Positions 1 to 13,600 are shown, numbered from the stretch's first letter. The stretch is 64,000 nt of DNA from Pseudoalteromonas shioyasakiensis (GCF_019134595.1 NZ_CP077770.1:1632001-1696000); one strand, 5' to 3'. Translations and numbers: made by a program. Notes: a model not told the origin generated them from the sequence alone.

Positions 1-1
1 T

Positions 2-742
2 ATAGAGCAGGGCACTCCTTACGAAACTGAGTCTTGGTCTTGGTTACTCGATGAAAAGAATAAAGGTAAGGTTGCGCTTGTTAATGCGCCAACAATCGGT
101 ATTTTTGATGCTGCTCTGGCTGCCGAAGCGCAGGGGCTGATGAAGTTTAGAGATATGGGCAATATGAGTATTAGCGAAATTGACCAGCTATTTGCAATTT
201 TACTGCAAAAGAAAAGGCAAGGTCATTTTGCTGGCTTTTGGACTTCGGTACCGCAGTCGGTCGACTTTATGAAAATGAAACGCGTCACTATTCAAAGTAT
301 GTTTTCGCCCGGTGTTAGTGCCTGCAAAGGGCAAGGTATCCCGGTTGTTTATGCTTCACCCAAAGAAGGTTATCGTGCTTGGCACGGGGTTATGTGCTTA
401 TCAGCTAATACACAGGGACATGTTAAAGATGCAGCCTATGAATACATGAATTGGTGGCTTTCTGGCTATCCAGGCGCATTTATCGCAAGACAAGGTTATT
501 ACATTTCTAATCCTGAGCGGAGTCAGCCTCTTATGTCAAAAGCAGAATGGCAATATTGGTATGAAGGGCAAGAAGCACCCATAGATTTACGCGGAACAGA
601 CGGAAAAATATCTGTTCAAGCGGGTCAAGCTCGCGATGGAGGAAGCTATATCAAGCGATTTTCGAATATAGCTGTGTGGAATACGGTTATGCCGAATTAT
701 GATTATAGTTTAGATAAATGGTATGAGTTGTTGAACTCATAA
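2..742 (+). CDS. Extracellular solute-binding protein, C-terminal part (gene runs off the left edge)
   Basis: The reading frame is open from base 2 of the window, so the start of the gene lies outside. The visible 246 residues have the look of the C-terminal lobe of a family 1 periplasmic solute-binding protein of the spermidine/putrescine or sugar type: an aromatic-rich stretch (YEYMNWWLSGYPG) followed by a Tyr/Trp-rich tail (WNTVMPNYDYSLDKWYEL). Such proteins bind a small ligand in the periplasm and hand it to an ABC permease or a sensor. The stop codon lies nine bases before the TTG start of a hybrid histidine kinase, so the two are probably co-transcribed. No permease gene is visible on this side. 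The binding protein may therefore be a ligand-presenting partner of the kinase rather than a transporter subunit; that role is inference. The ligand is unknown. Confidence 0.7.
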   Translation: MEQGTPYETESWSWLLDEKNKGKVALVNAPTIGIFDAALAAEAQGLMKFRDMGNMSISEIDQLFAILLQKKRQGHFAGFWTSVPQSVDFMKMKRVTIQSMFSPGVSACKGQGIPVVYASPKEGYRAWHGVMCLSANTQGHVKDAAYEYMNWWLSGYPGAFIARQGYYISNPERSQPLMSKAEWQYWYEGQEAPIDLRGTDGKISVQAGQARDGGSYIKRFSNIAVWNTVMPNYDYSLDKWYELLNS

Positions 743-751
743 GGAGTTACA

Positions 752-3040
752 TTGCTAACCATTTTTTCTAGGTCTTTAGCAGCCAAGGTGTTATTGGCAT
801 TGACACTCGTTTTACTTGTAATGGGGGCGAGTTACTTTGTCTTGAACAAGCGATTGCAAAGAATTGAAACATCTTTTAACGATATAAGCCGCATTAGTAA
901 TTATGCCGTGGGTATACTTCGTATAAATAAAGATATTGTTGAAATGCAGCGTGATATTTCAGTTTATGGATTCTCAGGCAGTAAAACCGTATTTAGTAAA
1001 ATAATAGAGAACTTTGAAAGTATAAAAGCACGTTTAGAAAGTGTTGATTTGAAAAGTGATGAACTTGAAAGCCAAGTTTATTTAAATTCAATGACACAGC
1101 TGATTTCACGGTACGGTGAAAATCTAGATGTGCTTGCCAAGCGTTATGAAATAAAAACAGAGCTCACTGACGTTGAGTTACCGCAAATCTATTTAGCAGC
1201 TATTAATGAATTAACCAACCTCAAATTAACTGCGACTACCAATGAAGAGAAGTTGGCTATTACTGAACATCTTAATGTATGGCATGAATTACATCGTGAT
1301 GCCTCTTTGTTTCTTGCCAAAAAAGATTATTCTAAAAGAGCAGCGGTTAATAAGGCGCTGGCTATTTTATCAAATCAGTCACAAACCAACACTGATCTAA
1401 GTAATAACCGTGAACATGCGAAAACATATAAACAGGCTTTTTCGAGAGGTGTGCAGGCTAACCGAAACTATTTAAGCTTGGTTAATGTTGTTATGGCTGG
1501 CGATGCTATAGAGTTCGGTACCCTTGCAGATAAACTAAGAGAGCAATCCCTAGAAAAATTGCAAAAGATTAAAAGTGAAGCGCAAGAAACAGTAATAAAA
1601 ACAGATCAAACTCTGCGTTTTCTTGCTGTTGGTGTAGTTATCTACATTATCGTGCTTGCAATCTATTTCCACCTGCATATATCGCGTGCAATTACACGTT
1701 TAACCACAAGTTTTCAATACTTCTTAGCTGGTGATTTATCAGCTCCTATTTATGATTTAAAGCGTAACGATGAAATTGGTGTGCTTGCAACTGCGGCAGA
1801 TAGATTTCGGGTGTTAAGCCAAGACCTTACCCAAGCCAAGAAAACGGCAGAACACACCACCAAGGTGAAATCAGAGTTTTTGGCAAATATGAGCCATGAA
1901 ATTAGAACCCCTATGAATGGCATTTTAGGAATGGCGCGGCAGTTGAGTCGTACCAGTTTGTCTCATGAACAAATGAAGATGCTTAATATTATACAATCTT
2001 CAGGGGCAGGTTTATTGGTAATTATCAACGACATTTTAGATATAAGTAAGATTGAAGCCTCTAAAATTGAGCTAGAGTCTGTGCCTATACATTTAAATTT
2101 GCTACTAGATGAGCTACTGCATTTATTTAAAGAGCAAGCCCAAAGTAAGCATATCAAGTTGAATATTTCTGTTGCTGAAGAGTATCAACATTGTGTTTTC
2201 TTTGCTGATGAAGCCCGTCTAAAACAAGTGTTGATAAATCTGTTAGGGAACGCAATTAAATTCACCGAGAAAGGCAGTGTGACGCTTAACGTAAAAATTA
2301 ACGAGCATGGTAGCGATAATCTGAGTATCAAATTTAGTGTGATTGATACGGGAATTGGTATCGCAAAAGAAAATCTCGGTAAGCTATTTGAAGCGTTTTC
2401 TCAAGCTGATACCTCAATTACACGGCGCTTCGGAGGTACAGGACTTGGCCTTGCTATCTCAAGTAAGTTACTAAATTTGATGAATGCGCCTTTGCAGGTA
2501 GAAAGTGATCTAGGGCAGGGTTCTTGCTTTTATTTTGAGTTAAAAACAACACAGGTTATTGAGCACTCTGAGTTTGAAGCCGAAACTAACCAAGAAAGCG
2601 AAGAGGAACAAGTCGACTTTTCATCACTACATGTACTTGTAGTCGAAGACAATGACATTAATCAGGTTGTTATCGAAGCTATGTTAAATGAGTTTGGAAT
2701 CAGCTCAATAAAAATAGCAGGAGATGGCGAGCAGGCTGTTGCGCTATGTAAGGAACATAGTGGAGAAAAAAATCGGCAAAACAGCTTTGATATTATATTT
2801 ATGGATATGCAGATGCCTGTACTTGATGGCCCGCAAGCAACAATACGCATACGAGAAATGCCAGAGTATAAAGCGACTCCTATTATTGCCTTAACGGCCA
2901 ATGTGCTTGAAACAGATAAGCAACGATGTTTTGCCGCAGGAATGAATGATTTTGTTGCCAAGCCGATTGACTACCAATGTTTTAAAACGGCTTTACTAAA
3001 GTGGTCTAAAAGTGAAGTGAGCGCTACGAGTGACTGTTAA
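752..3040 (+). CDS. Hybrid sensor histidine kinase with C-terminal receiver domain
   Basis: A 762-residue membrane kinase. An N-terminal transmembrane helix (about residues 8-28) and a second one (about 290-310) bracket a helical periplasmic domain. A HAMP linker follows, then a HisKA domain with H-box NMSHEIRTPMNG (phospho-His382), an HATPase_c domain with N-box NLLGNAIKFT, G1 box DTGIGI and G2 box GGTGLGL, and a receiver domain near residues 628-750 with MDMQMP around phospho-Asp685. There is no C-terminal Hpt domain, so phosphate must pass to a separate Hpt protein or response regulator not seen here. The start is TTG at 752, preceded by AAGGAG at 741-746 that overlaps the stop of the upstream binding-protein gene. 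Architecture and context recall TorS- or LuxQ-type systems, in which a periplasmic binding protein presents the ligand. Signal and output are unknown. Confidence 0.88.
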   Translation: MLTIFSRSLAAKVLLALTLVLLVMGASYFVLNKRLQRIETSFNDISRISNYAVGILRINKDIVEMQRDISVYGFSGSKTVFSKIIENFESIKARLESVDLKSDELESQVYLNSMTQLISRYGENLDVLAKRYEIKTELTDVELPQIYLAAINELTNLKLTATTNEEKLAITEHLNVWHELHRDASLFLAKKDYSKRAAVNKALAILSNQSQTNTDLSNNREHAKTYKQAFSRGVQANRNYLSLVNVVMAGDAIEFGTLADKLREQSLEKLQKIKSEAQETVIKTDQTLRFLAVGVVIYIIVLAIYFHLHISRAITRLTTSFQYFLAGDLSAPIYDLKRNDEIGVLATAADRFRVLSQDLTQAKKTAEHTTKVKSEFLANMSHEIRTPMNGILGMARQLSRTSLSHEQMKMLNIIQSSGAGLLVIINDILDISKIEASKIELESVPIHLNLLLDELLHLFKEQAQSKHIKLNISVAEEYQHCVFFADEARLKQVLINLLGNAIKFTEKGSVTLNVKINEHGSDNLSIKFSVIDTGIGIAKENLGKLFEAFSQADTSITRRFGGTGLGLAISSKLLNLMNAPLQVESDLGQGSCFYFELKTTQVIEHSEFEAETNQESEEEQVDFSSLHVLVVEDNDINQVVIEAMLNEFGISSIKIAGDGEQAVALCKEHSGEKNRQNSFDIIFMDMQMPVLDGPQATIRIREMPEYKATPIIALTANVLETDKQRCFAAGMNDFVAKPIDYQCFKTALLKWSKSEVSATSDC

Positions 3041-3052
3041 AAATTGATTTTA

Positions 3053-3215
3053 ATACCAATTTTCTTAATTAAGTAGTCTAATTTTGAGGCAAGAAAACCT
3101 TGTTGATAACAAGGCAAAAATTTCGTTATTTAGTTGTTCTAAATGAGAAATTTTTAACGCAGGTAGCGACAGGTTTAATCCCTCAAAATGATTAAGTATT
3201 ATTGCTGATTGGTAT
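3053..3215. repeat. Dispersed nested-palindrome element, copy 1
   Basis: A 163-bp intergenic element bounded by inverted ends ATACCAAT and ATTGGTAT. Inside are further nested inverted pairs in mirror order: TTTTGAGG with CCTCAAAA, AAAACCT with AGGTTT, AAATTTC with GAGAAATTT, and an apical ATTTAG-TTGTT-CTAAAT. The whole unit could fold into one long interrupted stem. A near-identical copy lies at 53209-53370. By eye the two differ at about eight bases and one indel. It behaves like a REP- or MITE-type element without coding capacity; a 64-codon open frame across it is incidental. Confidence 0.85.
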
Positions 3216-3223
3216 AAGTCGCT

Positions 3224-3274
3224 AAAAAAAGAGTTACCTCTTTGGTGGTAAACACACACTGAGGTAACTCTTTT
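3224..3274 (-). terminator. Intrinsic terminator of icd
   Basis: A 14-bp stem (AAAAGAGTTACCTC at 3227-3240 with GAGGTAACTCTTTT at 3261-3274) closes a 20-base loop. Read on the minus strand it ends in a run of T residues, just beyond the stop of icd. Confidence 0.75.
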
Positions 3275-3301
3275 ATAGCTAATTAATTAGGTTTAAATGA
3301 A

Positions 3302-5956
<2,655 letters not shown>

Positions 5957-6172
5957 CTAAGAGATTTCATCGTTAGGCGCAATATTCGTTGCGTGTAACC
6001 CTTTTGGACCTTGTTGCAATTCGAATGTTACATCTTGACCAGCTTTAAGTGTTTTATAACCGTCCATTACAATCGTTGAGTAATGAGCGAATATATCAGT
6101 CTCGCTGCCGTCTTCTACGATGAAGCCAAAACCTTTGGCATTGTTGAACCATTTGACTTTTCCACAAGCCAT
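5957..6172 (-). CDS. cspD: Cold-shock-like protein CspD
   Basis: A 71-residue single cold-shock domain protein with the RNP1 motif KGFGFI and an RNP2-like DIFAHYST segment, which bind single-stranded nucleic acid. The N-terminus (MACGKVKWFNNAKGFGFI) and a short acidic C-terminal tail fit CspD rather than CspA. In E. coli CspD is a stationary-phase inhibitor of DNA replication; that role here is by homology. The gene is divergent from clpS, the same arrangement as in enterobacteria, which supports the CspD assignment over a generic Csp. Confidence 0.9.
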   Translation of the reverse strand: MACGKVKWFNNAKGFGFIVEDGSETDIFAHYSTIVMDGYKTLKAGQDVTFELQQGPKGLHATNIAPNDEIS

Positions 6173-6372
6173 ACTTCTACATCCTTCTATAAGTTGACTA
6201 ATTTAGTTATTCTAAACCGTGTAATTTGCTAGACTGACTAATGATTAATCAATCTATATTTGACTGTAGTTTATTTAGCCAGTCAGTCAAGTGTTTTAGA
6301 CTATTTTTTAACAATTTATTTATTTTTTTATTCAAGTTTGCTTGAGTTCTAAAGACAAGACTATATTTAATT
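6173..6372. promoter_or_regulatory. Divergent promoter region cspD / clpS
   Basis: A 200-base AT-rich stretch that must carry promoters for both cspD and clpS. It contains an inverted pair of octamers, GACTGACT at 6232-6239 and AGTCAGTC at 6281-6288, centred about 49 bases apart. These could be half-sites for a shared regulator or chance. I cannot place the -10 and -35 boxes reliably. Confidence 0.35.
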
Positions 6373-6690
6373 ATGAGTGGCATGAAAGATTCTGGTGTTA
6401 TTGAAACAGTTCGCGATAGTGAAAAGCAAAAATTGCAACCACCGCGAAAATATAAAGTCATTTTAAATAATGATGATTACACGCCTATGGACTTTGTGAT
6501 AGAAGTACTAATGACGTTTTTTAATATGGATAGCGATAGAGCAACAGATGTGATGCTTCAAGTTCATCATAACGGTAAAGCAATATGCGGTGTTTACAGC
6601 GCTGATGTAGCTCATACCAAAGCTGAACAAGTTAATCGTTACGCACGAGACAACGAGCATCCACTGCTATGTAGTTGTGAGCAGGAATAA
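6373..6690 (+). CDS. clpS: ClpS, ATP-dependent Clp protease adaptor (N-recognin)
   Basis: A 105-residue adaptor that recognises N-terminal Leu, Phe, Tyr and Trp residues and delivers such N-degron substrates to ClpA-ClpP. The core is highly conserved: [20 protein letters not shown] forms the substrate pocket, with the Asn-Asp pair that binds the alpha-amino group, followed by [11 protein letters not shown], the EQV helix and a NEHPLLC tail. A short flexible N-terminal extension (about 25 residues) is normal and is needed to enter ClpA. It is the first gene of a clpS-clpA operon. Confidence 0.95.
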   Translation: MSGMKDSGVIETVRDSEKQKLQPPRKYKVILNNDDYTPMDFVIEVLMTFFNMDSDRATDVMLQVHHNGKAICGVYSADVAHTKAEQVNRYARDNEHPLLCSCEQE

Positions 6691-6761
6691 ATACCAAGGT
6701 AGGGTGAACTAATTAGCCCGTCACAACGGTATATAAATATTATCTCAGTAAGGGGTTGCCA

Positions 6762-9026
6762 ATGCTAAACAAAGACTTAGAACTAACCTTGAATGCGGCG
6801 TTTCGCGAAGCGAGAACACGCCGTCATGAATTTATGACCGTCGAGCATCTTTTACTTGCACTGCTCGATAACCCTTCTGCTGGAGAAGCGCTAAACGCCT
6901 GCGGCGTAGACATGAGCGCATTAAAAGTCGAATTATCAGATTTTATTGACGAAACAACGCCGGTTATTCCTGATCTTGAAGAAGACAGAGAAACACAACC
7001 TACGTTAGGTTTTCAGCGTGTATTGCAGCGCGCTGTATTTCACGTGCAATCATCAGGCAAAAACGAAGTAACTGGCGTTAATGTGCTAGTGGCAATTTTT
7101 TCTGAGCAAGAAAGCCAAGCAGTATATTTACTCAAAAAATCAGATGTTAATCGTTTAGATATTGTTAACTTCATTTCGCATGGTATCTCTAAAACAGATG
7201 ATGATATCGGCGGTGAAGACCACGATGACATTCATGAAGAAGTGCAAGAAGTGCAAGGTGAAGAGCCGACTAAGCTTGAAAACTTTACGACTAACCTGAA
7301 TCAACAGGCAATTGATGGCAATATTGATCCATTAGTGGGTCGTGATAACGAAGTTGAACGCACTGTACAAGTGTTATGTCGTCGTAAGAAGAACAACCCG
7401 CTCTTGGTTGGTGAAGCTGGGGTGGGTAAAACAGCCATTGCTGAAGGCCTCGCTTATCGCATTGTAAACAAAGAAGTACCTGATGTGATTGCCGATGCAG
7501 TGGTCTACTCACTCGACATGGGCGCATTATTAGCCGGTACTAAATATCGTGGTGATTTTGAAAAACGTTTTAAATCGCTACTTAAAGAGCTACAAGCTAA
7601 ACCAGGTTCAATTTTATTTATTGATGAAATTCATACCATCATTGGCGCAGGAGCTGCATCGGGTGGGGTTATGGATGCATCGAACCTAATTAAACCGCTA
7701 CTATCAAGTGGTAAGCTACGCTGCATGGGCTCAACTACTTACAATGAGTTCAAGAATATCTTTGAAAAAGACCGTGCGTTAGTACGTCGTTTCCAAAAAA
7801 TTGATGTACTTGAGCCAAGTGTGGCTGATACCACAAAAATTCTTAACGGCTTAAAAGAGCGTTATGAAGAGCACCATGGTATTCGTTATACACAAAAAGC
7901 ATTGAAAGCAGCTGCAGAACTTAGTGCTAAATACATTAATGAACGTCACTTACCAGACAAGGCTATTGATGTTATTGATGAAGCAGGTGCTAATCAGCGT
8001 TTACAGCCAGTTTCTAAGCGTAAGAAAACCATTGGTGTGGCGGATATCGAGCTAATTGTATCTAAGATGGCGCGTATTCCTCAGCAAAGCGTTTCATCAA
8101 GCGATAAAGAGACACTTAAAAACCTTGACCGTAATTTGAAGATGCTGGTGTTTGGTCAAGACCAATCAATCGATGCGTTGACTTCAGCAATTCGTTTATC
8201 GCGCTCTGGCCTTGCTAACGAAGATAAACCTGTGGGTTCGTTCTTATTTGCAGGCCCAACAGGGGTTGGTAAAACAGAAGTTACTAAGCAGCTTGCTAAG
8301 TGTATGGGTGTTGAGTTTATTCGTTTTGATATGTCTGAATACGTTGAACGTCATGCGGTGAGTCGTCTAATTGGTGCGCCTCCTGGTTATGTCGGTTTTG
8401 AGCAAGGTGGTTTATTAACTGAAGCGGTAATTAAAAACCCGCATGCAGTTGTACTACTGGACGAAATTGAAAAAGCACATTCAGATATTTACAACATTCT
8501 ACTGCAAGTAATGGATCACGGTACGCTTACTGATAACAACGGTCGTAAAGCCGATTTCAGAAATGTGGTAGTGGTGATGACCACGAATGCGGGTGTACAA
8601 GAGACTGTACGTAAGTCAATTGGCTTTACCGAACAAGACCATTCTCATGATGCGATGAGTGAAATCAACAAAGTGTTTTCACCTGAGTTTAGAAACCGCT
8701 TAGATAATATCATTTGGTTTAATCACCTTGAGAAAGAGATTATCTTGCAAGTGGTTGATAAGTTTATTGTTGAGTTACAAGCGCAACTTGATAAGAAGTC
8801 GGTTAACCTTGAACTTACATCAAAAGCAAGAGAGTGGTTGGCAGATAAAGGCTACGATAAAGCGATGGGTGCACGCCCGATGTCGCGTGTTATCCAAGAT
8901 GAGCTTAAAAAGCCGCTTGCAAATGCAATCTTGTTTGGTGAGCTAGCCGATGGTGGTTCAGTTAAGGTATCGGTTAAAGACAAGAAAATCCATTTTGACT
9001 TTGAGACTAGCCTAGAAACAGCTTAA
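6762..9026 (+). CDS. clpA: ClpA, ATP-dependent Clp protease ATP-binding subunit
   Basis: A 754-residue AAA+ unfoldase that feeds substrates to ClpP. The N-terminal Clp_N repeat domain (about 1-140) is followed by two AAA modules. Walker A of D1 is GEAGVGKT at residues 217-224, and Walker A of D2 is GPTGVGKT at 498-505; Walker B motifs are [10 protein letters not shown] and VVLLDEIEK. The ATG at 6762 is preceded by GGGG at 6752-6755 and gives the family N-terminus [15 protein letters not shown] six bases earlier is not needed. It lies 71 bases after clpS and ends at a strong bidirectional terminator. ClpP is not in the window. Confidence 0.96.
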   Translation: MLNKDLELTLNAAFREARTRRHEFMTVEHLLLALLDNPSAGEALNACGVDMSALKVELSDFIDETTPVIPDLEEDRETQPTLGFQRVLQRAVFHVQSSGKNEVTGVNVLVAIFSEQESQAVYLLKKSDVNRLDIVNFISHGISKTDDDIGGEDHDDIHEEVQEVQGEEPTKLENFTTNLNQQAIDGNIDPLVGRDNEVERTVQVLCRRKKNNPLLVGEAGVGKTAIAEGLAYRIVNKEVPDVIADAVVYSLDMGALLAGTKYRGDFEKRFKSLLKELQAKPGSILFIDEIHTIIGAGAASGGVMDASNLIKPLLSSGKLRCMGSTTYNEFKNIFEKDRALVRRFQKIDVLEPSVADTTKILNGLKERYEEHHGIRYTQKALKAAAELSAKYINERHLPDKAIDVIDEAGANQRLQPVSKRKKTIGVADIELIVSKMARIPQQSVSSSDKETLKNLDRNLKMLVFGQDQSIDALTSAIRLSRSGLANEDKPVGSFLFAGPTGVGKTEVTKQLAKCMGVEFIRFDMSEYVERHAVSRLIGAPPGYVGFEQGGLLTEAVIKNPHAVVLLDEIEKAHSDIYNILLQVMDHGTLTDNNGRKADFRNVVVVMTTNAGVQETVRKSIGFTEQDHSHDAMSEINKVFSPEFRNRLDNIIWFNHLEKEIILQVVDKFIVELQAQLDKKSVNLELTSKAREWLADKGYDKAMGARPMSRVIQDELKKPLANAILFGELADGGSVKVSVKDKKIHFDFETSLETA

Positions 9027-9043
9027 TTTATTAAGCTTAAAAC

Positions 9044-9071
9044 AAAAAGCCCAGCAATTGCTGGGCTTTTT
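9044..9071. terminator. Bidirectional intrinsic terminator clpA / infA
   Basis: A perfect 28-base palindrome (AAAAAGCCCAGCAA followed by its complement) with T runs on both strands lies between the convergent clpA and infA genes. Confidence 0.9.
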
Positions 9072-9198
9072 GTTTATTAAATGGAATTAAAACTAAGTTA
9101 GTTTTAACACCATTTAACAAACGCTTTTAGCTCTTTGTAATAAACACACCTGCTCATTCAAAGCAGCAAAAAGCTAAATCTCTCGTTAACGCACTAAC

Positions 9199-9435
<237 letters not shown>

Positions 9436-9507
9436 TTAATAGTTAAACGCTGCAGATTTTGCCGAAAATACGGCAATAAGTAAAGCTACAGGGCTCATTT
9501 TTGTCAA

Positions 9508-10212
9508 TTAAATCGCCAACCACTCGTCGCCAATGTGCTTTTGTGCAGGCAAAAATTGGGTTTTATATTTCATTTTAGTGCATTCGTCGATTTGGTAACC
9601 TAAATAGACGAATTGTTTTGCTTGTTGTTTTGCAAATTTAATTTGTTCCATGATCATGATGCTACCAATACTGTATTGCTCATAATCTGGGTCAAAAAAG
9701 GTATAAATTGCTGATAGGGCATTGGTCATGCAATCGGTTACCGCGACCGCAACTAATTTATCGCCATCTCTTAACTCTATAAACGTAACGGGTAGCCATT
9801 GGCAAAACAAAAAGCTTTCGTACTGACTTTGGTCAGGCGGAAACATTGAACCATCTTGATGCCTATGCGTGATGTATTTGCAATATAACGGGTAATATTC
9901 TGCGCGTTCGTATTCACTATAACTGACCGTGAAAACCTTATTTGCTTTATTTAATTTGCGCTTTTGTGATTTTGAAGGGGTAAATTGTTGGGCCAAAACG
10001 CGCACTGAATTACAAGCATTACAAATAGGGCAATGTGGACGATAGATTTGGTCGCCACTGCGTCTAAAACCCAATGCTAATAACTGTTCAAATTTATCAG
10101 GGCAATAACAACTTGGATCAAGTATAACAAGTAGTTGTTCCTGACGGTCGGGTAAATAACTGCAATCAAATTGCTGGCTTAAACCAAGCCTAGCGGGTAA
10201 GTGCTCAGTCAT
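9508..10212 (-). CDS. bpt: Bacterial arginyl/leucyl-tRNA--protein transferase (Bpt/Ate family)
   Basis: A 234-residue enzyme of the Ate/Bpt family. It transfers an amino acid (Leu in characterised bacterial Bpt) from tRNA to proteins beginning with Asp or Glu, making N-degrons for ClpS. The N-terminal Cys cluster is present (CYCPDKFEQL, then HCPICNACNSVR), as is the central YEFL-type core and a C-terminal GYQIDECTKMKYK region. Its start overlaps the end of aat by eight bases, so the two transferases are translationally coupled. The order aat-bpt-infA beside clpSA places the complete tagging and delivery machinery together. Confidence 0.93.
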   Translation of the reverse strand: MTEHLPARLGLSQQFDCSYLPDRQEQLLVILDPSCYCPDKFEQLLALGFRRSGDQIYRPHCPICNACNSVRVLAQQFTPSKSQKRKLNKANKVFTVSYSEYERAEYYPLYCKYITHRHQDGSMFPPDQSQYESFLFCQWLPVTFIELRDGDKLVAVAVTDCMTNALSAIYTFFDPDYEQYSIGSIMIMEQIKFAKQQAKQFVYLGYQIDECTKMKYKTQFLPAQKHIGDEWLAI

Positions 10213-10921
10213 AAATATTAATCAACTCTTGTGGTTGCCACATATCTTTTTTAGGCACATAACTGTGCGCTAATTTAAGTCTAGTTAAAAATTCTCTGCG
10301 TGGGATAACTTTTGCACCTAAAGTGATTAAATAAGGGTTTTCTAGTTGGCAATCAATAAAATGGGCTTGGTGCTTCTTAAGCCAATTAACTAATGCCCAC
10401 ATCGCCAGTTTTGAGCCATTACTGACTTGATGAAACATTGATTCTCCACAAAATATGCCGTTTTGCATAATGCCATAGAGACCAGCTACGAGTTCATCTT
10501 CGTGCCATATTTCAAGGCTGTGTGCTAGAGCCTGATGGTGCGCTTCAATGTAGGCATGCATCATTTGCTCAGTGATCCAGGTACCTTCTGCATCGATACG
10601 TTGCTCTCGACAGGCATTGATAACGTGAGCAAATGCGTGATTTATGGTTACACGCACAGGAAAACGCTTTAAATGCTTTTTTAAGCTGCGACTAATATGA
10701 AATTCATTAAGCTCAATAACACCGCGCATGCTCGGTGACCACCACATAATGGGCTCATAGTCACTAAACCAAGGGAAAATCCCTGTGTTGTAGGCATTTT
10801 TAATGCGCTCAACTGACAAATCCCCGCCAATTGCTAGCAGGCCGTCGGGCTCATCAAGGGCGAGTTCTGGATTTGGAAATTCAACAGTCTCTGGCGAGAG
10901 TTGGTACAGTTGCTTGATCAT
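10205..10921 (-). CDS. aat: Leucyl/phenylalanyl-tRNA--protein transferase
   Basis: A 238-residue GNAT-fold enzyme that adds Leu or Phe from aminoacyl-tRNA to proteins with N-terminal Lys or Arg, marking them for ClpSAP. Diagnostic motifs are present in order: FPNPELALDEPDGLLAIGGD, YNTGIFPWF, WWSPSMRGV, GVYGI-like GLYGIMQNGIFCGESMFH and the C-terminal PRREFLTRL. It is first in an overlapping pair with bpt. E. coli has Aat but not Bpt; marine gammaproteobacteria often have both. Confidence 0.96.
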   Translation of the reverse strand: MIKQLYQLSPETVEFPNPELALDEPDGLLAIGGDLSVERIKNAYNTGIFPWFSDYEPIMWWSPSMRGVIELNEFHISRSLKKHLKRFPVRVTINHAFAHVINACREQRIDAEGTWITEQMMHAYIEAHHQALAHSLEIWHEDELVAGLYGIMQNGIFCGESMFHQVSNGSKLAMWALVNWLKKHQAHFIDCQLENPYLITLGAKVIPRREFLTRLKLAHSYVPKKDMWQPQELINIYD

Positions 10922-10970
10922 ATCAGCGTATCGTTATTATTTGCTCTGATTTTAACAAAAAATTAGCTAT

Positions 10971-11000
10971 AAAAAAGGGGCTGTTTCACAACAGCCCCTA
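10971..11000 (-). terminator. Intrinsic terminator of trxB
   Basis: Ten-bp stem AGGGGCTGTT (10976-10985) with AACAGCCCCT (10990-10999) and a TCAC loop. On the minus strand it ends in a T run, 27 bases beyond the trxB stop. Confidence 0.88.
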
Positions 11001-11026
11001 GTATTTAGTACTTTAGATCAACTATT

Positions 11027-12022
<996 letters not shown>

Positions 12023-12265
12023 CTAAGAAAAACAAGGCGGATGTAAACAAAAGCCCTGATTATTTTTTTAGTCAAATCGCTAAGCTGTCAAATAATCCTT
12101 ACTTATTATAATTTAAATAACTCTTTTTGCTCATAAAACAGGCTAATTACAAATTGTTCTGTGATCAAAGTACGGTAATTCATGACCAAGCAATATTTTT
12201 TTGGTATGTTTTAGCTAATTTTGATATTAGCTCTTGGTATGAGCTAACTAAACGAACAGGCAATT

Positions 12266-13591
12266 ATGGTATTTTGGCAGGAAAAGCCCGCTTTTGGGCT
12301 GACTACAGAAGACGTACAGGTCTTAACCAATGCAAAAGAGTATCGCACTGAACTATTGCGTTTAATTGGTGCAGCGAAAAAAAGAATTTATATTACTGCT
12401 TTATATTTGCAAGACGATGAAGCTGGGCGAGAAATATTAACGGCGTTACATGAGGCATCACTTGCTAACCCTGAGTTAGAAGTAAAAGTACTCGTTGATT
12501 TTCACCGAGCTCAACGTGGTTTAATTGGTGCGGCTAAGTCTGATGGCAATGCCAGCATGTATTGTGATTTTCAAGAGCAGTATCAATCAAATGTAAAAGT
12601 TCATGGTGTTCCTGTAAAAGCCAAAGAGCTTTTCGGGGTACTGCATTTGAAAGGCTTTGTGATTGACGACAAATTGTTATATAGCGGAGCAAGCTTAAAT
12701 AATGTGTATCTGCAGCAAGACGAACGTTATCGTTTAGACCGCTACTTTTTAGTTCGCCAAGCTGGTTTATGTAATTCGGTCATCGAATTTATAGAAACAC
12801 ATCTTTTAAGCTCAGCTGCAGTACCGCGTATTGATATGCGTCCACTGGTAAAATTTAATGATATTAAAGTTGCGCAAAAACAATTGATGCGTGAACTTAA
12901 ATCCGCAAGTTACGAAAGCGCTGCAGAAGCCAGTGCAGGTGAGCTGGGTGTACGCTTATTTTTAGGTTTAGGGCGTAGAAGTAATAAACTGAATCGATTA
13001 ATTAAATCGTTATTCGATACCACAGAGCAAGAACTTGTTCTTTATACTCCTTACTTTAACTTTCCTGCACCTTTAATGCGCTCATTACGCCGCTTATTAA
13101 AGCAAGGCAAGCAGGTAACTATTGTGGTAGGGGATAAAACCGCAAACGATTTTTATCTGCCGCCAAGTGAGCCGTTCAGTAAAATTGGTGCATTACCTTA
13201 TTTATACGAAACCATTTTGTATAAGTTTTTAAAGTCACAAAAACGCCACATCAGTAATGGTAATTTGAATGTTTACCTTTGGAAGCACGAAAGTAACTCT
13301 TTTCACTTAAAAGGGATTTGCTCAGATAAGCGCTTACATTTATTAAGTGGACATAATTTAAATCCGCGCGCATGGGGCTTAGATATCGAAAACGGTATTT
13401 TAATTGACGACCCTAAGCAGCACATTCTTGAGCAAATAGAAAATGAAAAACAAGCTATTTTGCAGCACTGTCGTCGTTTGACAGGTCCACAGGATTTAGA
13501 GACGATGGATGACTATCCTGCACCGGTTAAAAAACTGTTGGGGCAGGCTAAACGTGTAAAAGTTGATTTTATTATCAAACGTTTTATTTAA
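12266..13591 (+). CDS. pssA: CDP-diacylglycerol--serine O-phosphatidyltransferase (PssA, phospholipase D type)
   Basis: Makes phosphatidylserine, the precursor of phosphatidylethanolamine. The 441-residue protein has two HKD catalytic motifs of the PLD superfamily: HLKGFVIDDKLLYSGASLNN in the first half, and HLKGICSDKRLHLLSGHNLN in the second. It is close to E. coli PssA along its whole length (for example DFHRAQRGLIGAA and GDKTANDFYLP), so this is type I synthase rather than cardiolipin synthase. The protein is peripheral to the membrane and ends in a basic tail. ATG at 12266 has an AGG Shine-Dalgarno at 12258-12260. Confidence 0.94.
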   Translation: MVFWQEKPAFGLTTEDVQVLTNAKEYRTELLRLIGAAKKRIYITALYLQDDEAGREILTALHEASLANPELEVKVLVDFHRAQRGLIGAAKSDGNASMYCDFQEQYQSNVKVHGVPVKAKELFGVLHLKGFVIDDKLLYSGASLNNVYLQQDERYRLDRYFLVRQAGLCNSVIEFIETHLLSSAAVPRIDMRPLVKFNDIKVAQKQLMRELKSASYESAAEASAGELGVRLFLGLGRRSNKLNRLIKSLFDTTEQELVLYTPYFNFPAPLMRSLRRLLKQGKQVTIVVGDKTANDFYLPPSEPFSKIGALPYLYETILYKFLKSQKRHISNGNLNVYLWKHESNSFHLKGICSDKRLHLLSGHNLNPRAWGLDIENGILIDDPKQHILEQIENEKQAILQHCRRLTGPQDLETMDDYPAPVKKLLGQAKRVKVDFIIKRFI

Positions 13592-13600
13592 TCGAAAATT

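Noticed and set aside
3065..3259. A 64-codon open frame on the minus strand
   Set aside because: It lies in the palindromic repeat and terminator and has no ribosome site; not a gene.
12127..12351. A 74-codon open frame before pssA
   Set aside because: It overlaps the start of pssA in another frame, has no ribosome site and no recognisable features.
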